DNA of 64,000 bases from the NCBI GenBank assembly GCA_031292095.1, contig JARLHU010000049.1, positions 17,859 through 81,858 of the forward strand, in the 5' to 3' direction. Both the position numbers and the translations under genes were made by a program. Source of the DNA: Desulfosporosinus sp. (GTDB taxonomy: Bacteria; Bacillota; Desulfitobacteriia; Desulfitobacteriales; Desulfitobacteriaceae). Position 1 is the first letter of the stretch, and every line of letters starts with the position of its first letter. The notes beneath the pieces were generated by a model. It worked only from the letters and a program-made list of their open reading frames with translations, had not been told where the DNA came from and searched no databases. Positions 61,669 through 64,000 of this stretch are shown here, one piece after another.

Positions 61669-63843
61669 ATGGGAAAGACATTAGTATTGACTGAAAAACC
61701 CTCGGTTGGGCGTGAGGTTGCGAAGATCCTGAATTGTCATCAGAAGGGTAACGGTTGTTTTGTTGGTTCTAAATACATAGTGGTTTGGGCTTTAGGACAC
61801 TTAGTGACGCTTGCAGACCCAGAATTGTATGATGACAAATATAAAACCTGGAAGATGGAAGACTTGCCAATGCTCCCCGCCAAGATGAATTTGGTGGTTA
61901 TGAAAGAAACCTCGAAGCAATTTGGTGTGGTCAAAAATCTTATGCAGATGCCAGAGATTGATGATCTTATTATTGCGACGGATGCCGGGCGGGAAGGCGA
62001 ACTTGTAGCACGCTGGATTATGAAAAAGGCTGGTTGGAGAAAACCCATTAAGCGTTTATGGATCTCCTCCCTCACCGAGCGGGCTATTAAAGAAGGGTTT
62101 AATAATTTAAAGCCAGGCAGAGATTACGAACCTTTATATGCTGCAGCAGAGTGTCGCGCAGAAGCCGATTGGTTGATCGGGTTGAATGTCACAAGAGCGT
62201 TGACGTGCAAATATAATGCTCAACTTTCCGCAGGGAGAGTGCAAACCCCTACCTTGGCTATGGTTGTGGAACGGGAAAATGAAATTAAACAGTTCGTTCC
62301 TAAAGACTATTGGACGATTAATGTTTTAGCTAATGGCATTGCCCTACGCTGGGAAGACAAAAACGGTCAAACTCGCATCTTTGCTAAAAACAAAGCGGAT
62401 GAACTGGTGGCCAAGGTGACAGGACAAAACGGGGAGATTTTAGAGGTCAAAAAAGAAGCGAAAAAGGAACTTCCTCCGCTGGCGTATGACCTGACTGAAC
62501 TACAACGGGATGCTAATCGTAAATATGGATTCTCGGCTAAAACGACCTCCTCAGTCATGCAGCAACTTTATGAAAGCCATAAATTAGTGACCTATCCGCG
62601 CACGGATTCGCGCCATATTAGCGAAGATATCGTACCAACGCTGCCGGAACGTTTAAAAAGCATTGCCCAGGGGCCTTATGTGGATTTTGCGCGCAGTATC
62701 TTGAGAACGAAACTCATCATCACCAAACGGTTTGTGGATGGTTCGAAAGTAACGGATCACCACGCCATTATCCCCACAGAACAACCGGCCACTTTGTCTA
62801 GGCTCAGCTCGGAAGAACTAAAAATTTATGATTTAATAGTAAGACGGTTTCTTGCCGTACTTTCCCCGGCCTTCGAATATGAACAGACGACAGTAAAGGT
62901 AGCCATCAAAGGGGAAACTTTTACTGCCCAAGGGAGAATCGTAAAGCATAAAGGATGGAAGAATGTCTATGTTGGACCTGGTAGCTTAGACGATGACGGG
63001 GACGACAACGAAACAGCGCAAACTCTTCCGGAAATTCGCAAGGGCGAGCTGCTTAAGAATTTGTCTGTTAAGTTAGTGGCCAGTAAAACAAAACCACCGG
63101 CCAGACATACCGAGGCTACCTTGCTGTCGGCCATGGAACATCCGGGAAAATTGATTGACGACCAGAAACTGCGGGAAGCGATGGAGCAAAGCCATGGACT
63201 TGGAACACCGGCAACCCGTGCGGAAATTATTGAAAAGCTTTTTAATTCTTTTTATATGAATCGACAAGGTAAAGAAATTATCCCTACTTCCAAGGGGATC
63301 CAACTTATCGGTTTGGTCCCACCCGAACTAAAATCGCCAGAACTAACCGCTAACTGGGAACAACAATTGACGGAAATTAGCAAAGGTCGGGCCAGCAGTC
63401 AAACGTTTCTGACCGGAATCAGAGGGTATGCAACTCAGTTGGTCTTAACGGTTATTGGCAGTGCCCAAACTTTTAAGCATGATAACTTGACGCGAACAAA
63501 ATGTCCCGAGTGTGGAAAGTTCCTTCTTCAAGTGAAGGGTAAGAAGGGTGAAATGTATGTTTGCCAAGACCGGGAGTGTGGTTACCGGAAAGGGATATCT
63601 CAGACGTCGAATGCAAGGTGTCCGGAATGTCATAAAAAAATGGAGGTGAAAGGGGATGGAGAAAATAAACTTTTCACTTGCGTCTGTGGGTATCGCGAAA
63701 AACTATCAGCCTTTACGAAACGTCGAGAAGCAGAAAAGGGAAGTGTAAATAAAAAAGAAGTAGGTTCGTACTTGCAGAATCAGAATGATCGTGGCCTGGT
63801 CAATACCGCTCTGGCAGATGCCTTGGCTAAGTTTAAGAAATAG
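61669..63843 (+). CDS. topB: DNA topoisomerase III
   Basis: This type IA topoisomerase has 724 aa. It has a Toprim domain (LVLTEKPSVGREVAKIL, ATDAGREGELVAR), the decatenation-type core, and catalytic Tyr in HKLVTYPRTDSRHI. Two C-terminal zinc-ribbon motifs follow (CPECGKFLLQ, CPECHKKMEV with CVCGYRE). It relaxes or decatenates DNA through a covalent 5'-phosphotyrosine. ATG 61669 has GGGAAG upstream. The gene is complete. Confidence 0.95.
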   Translation: MGKTLVLTEKPSVGREVAKILNCHQKGNGCFVGSKYIVVWALGHLVTLADPELYDDKYKTWKMEDLPMLPAKMNLVVMKETSKQFGVVKNLMQMPEIDDLIIATDAGREGELVARWIMKKAGWRKPIKRLWISSLTERAIKEGFNNLKPGRDYEPLYAAAECRAEADWLIGLNVTRALTCKYNAQLSAGRVQTPTLAMVVERENEIKQFVPKDYWTINVLANGIALRWEDKNGQTRIFAKNKADELVAKVTGQNGEILEVKKEAKKELPPLAYDLTELQRDANRKYGFSAKTTSSVMQQLYESHKLVTYPRTDSRHISEDIVPTLPERLKSIAQGPYVDFARSILRTKLIITKRFVDGSKVTDHHAIIPTEQPATLSRLSSEELKIYDLIVRRFLAVLSPAFEYEQTTVKVAIKGETFTAQGRIVKHKGWKNVYVGPGSLDDDGDDNETAQTLPEIRKGELLKNLSVKLVASKTKPPARHTEATLLSAMEHPGKLIDDQKLREAMEQSHGLGTPATRAEIIEKLFNSFYMNRQGKEIIPTSKGIQLIGLVPPELKSPELTANWEQQLTEISKGRASSQTFLTGIRGYATQLVLTVIGSAQTFKHDNLTRTKCPECGKFLLQVKGKKGEMYVCQDRECGYRKGISQTSNARCPECHKKMEVKGDGENKLFTCVCGYREKLSAFTKRREAEKGSVNKKEVGSYLQNQNDRGLVNTALADALAKFKK

Positions 63844-63878
63844 TTTAGTAGAATTGCATAATCGGGACAAAATTTAAC

Positions 63879-64000
63879 TAAGGCATATGAAAGAAAATAA
63901 CAAGTCAAAGATGCCTTGGATATTTTGCGTCAGACAAGGAGGTATGTTCACCTCATAGTGGGGCTATTAGGTGAACATACCGACGCAGTATGACACGAAA
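63879..64000 (+). mobile_element. MITE-like element, copy 3 (longest, cut by window end)
   Basis: It starts with the same TAAGGCATATGAAAGAAAAT and continues through GTCAAAGATGCC, as in copy 1. It then holds an internal part missing from the other copies: a perfect 13-bp inverted repeat GGTATGTTCACCT/AGGTGAACATACC (63941-63953, 63969-63981) nested inside GCGTC/GACGC. The right end is beyond base 64000. A 23-codon frame starting at the internal ATG is open but has no clear SD. Confidence 0.7.

Noticed and set aside
63889..63957. 23-codon peptide in the longest MITE copy
   Set aside because: No clear SD, and the frame changes to unrelated peptides in the two deleted copies, so it is probably not a conserved gene.
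1..64000. CRISPR arrays, rRNA and tRNA genes
   Set aside because: No regularly spaced 25-40 nt repeats and no tRNA- or rRNA-like sequence was found in the gaps between genes.

Overview
The window looks like chromosome from a low-to-moderate G+C, Gram-positive anaerobe of the Desulfosporosinus/Desulfitobacterium type (Clostridia, Peptococcaceae sensu lato). The evidence is strong Shine-Dalgarno (SD) sequences, frequent GTG/TTG starts, a CWB2-repeat cell-wall amidase, a CooC-type CO-dehydrogenase maturation ATPase, a tetrahydromethanopterin-type cyclohydrolase and many compact intrinsic terminators. The taxonomic call is inference from gene content; no rRNA or tRNA gene was seen.

Layout. 1-4.6 kb: the 3' part of a SNF2-type helicase, a poorly supported ORF, and two short units (a membrane SRPBCC protein; YjbQ plus a small ORF) that share a duplicated ~115-nt leader. 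5-10.5 kb: a tightly coupled three-gene operon (nitrilase-like protein, 187-aa middle protein, Rad50/SMC-like ATPase with a zinc hook) that resembles the ABC three-component class of predicted conflict systems. This is the best candidate for an undescribed system. 10.7-11.2 kb: a broken HU gene and a small ORF. 11.5-21.8 kb: a complete urea module, urtABCDE (ABC uptake) followed by ureABC-EFGD (nickel urease and maturation). 21.9-26.9 kb: a cell-wall amidase, agmatine-to-putrescine genes aguA/aguB, and pheA. 27.2-29.1 kb: a coupled cheY / cheC-like / GGDEF signalling operon. 29.4-30.9 kb: a sigma-region-4-like protein.

31.3-40.4 kb is a decayed segmental duplication. Each copy begins with a sigma-70 promoter, a terminator and a conserved, apparently pseudoknotted leader in front of an APC permease. 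In one copy the following PP2C phosphatase survives and the kinase is lost. In the other the kinase survives and only the last 33 codons of the phosphatase remain. Between and around the copies lie an rpoA paralogue outside the ribosomal-protein context, cooC, and two PII genes. 40.5-42.5 kb: a BASS-type transporter and an orphan mch. 42.6-51.1 kb: a phosphate/polyphosphate island (Pit, DUF47, PPK2, an acidic-repeat/Lys-Cys-tailed protein, PPK1, two Ppx/GppA-HD proteins). 51.4-63.8 kb: a SWIM-SNF2 helicase, a KimA-like K+ transporter, a hypothetical protein, an Ask_Ect-like aspartate kinase, a YbaK-type deacylase, a REP-rich gene-free stretch, an EamA transporter and topoisomerase III.

Three dispersed repeat families run through the window: a MITE-like element with imperfect terminal inverted repeats (three copies), 7-bp tandem repeats at gene junctions (four sites, two of them inside coding sequence), and a REP-like array near 60.1 kb. 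No CRISPR array or intact insertion sequence was found.
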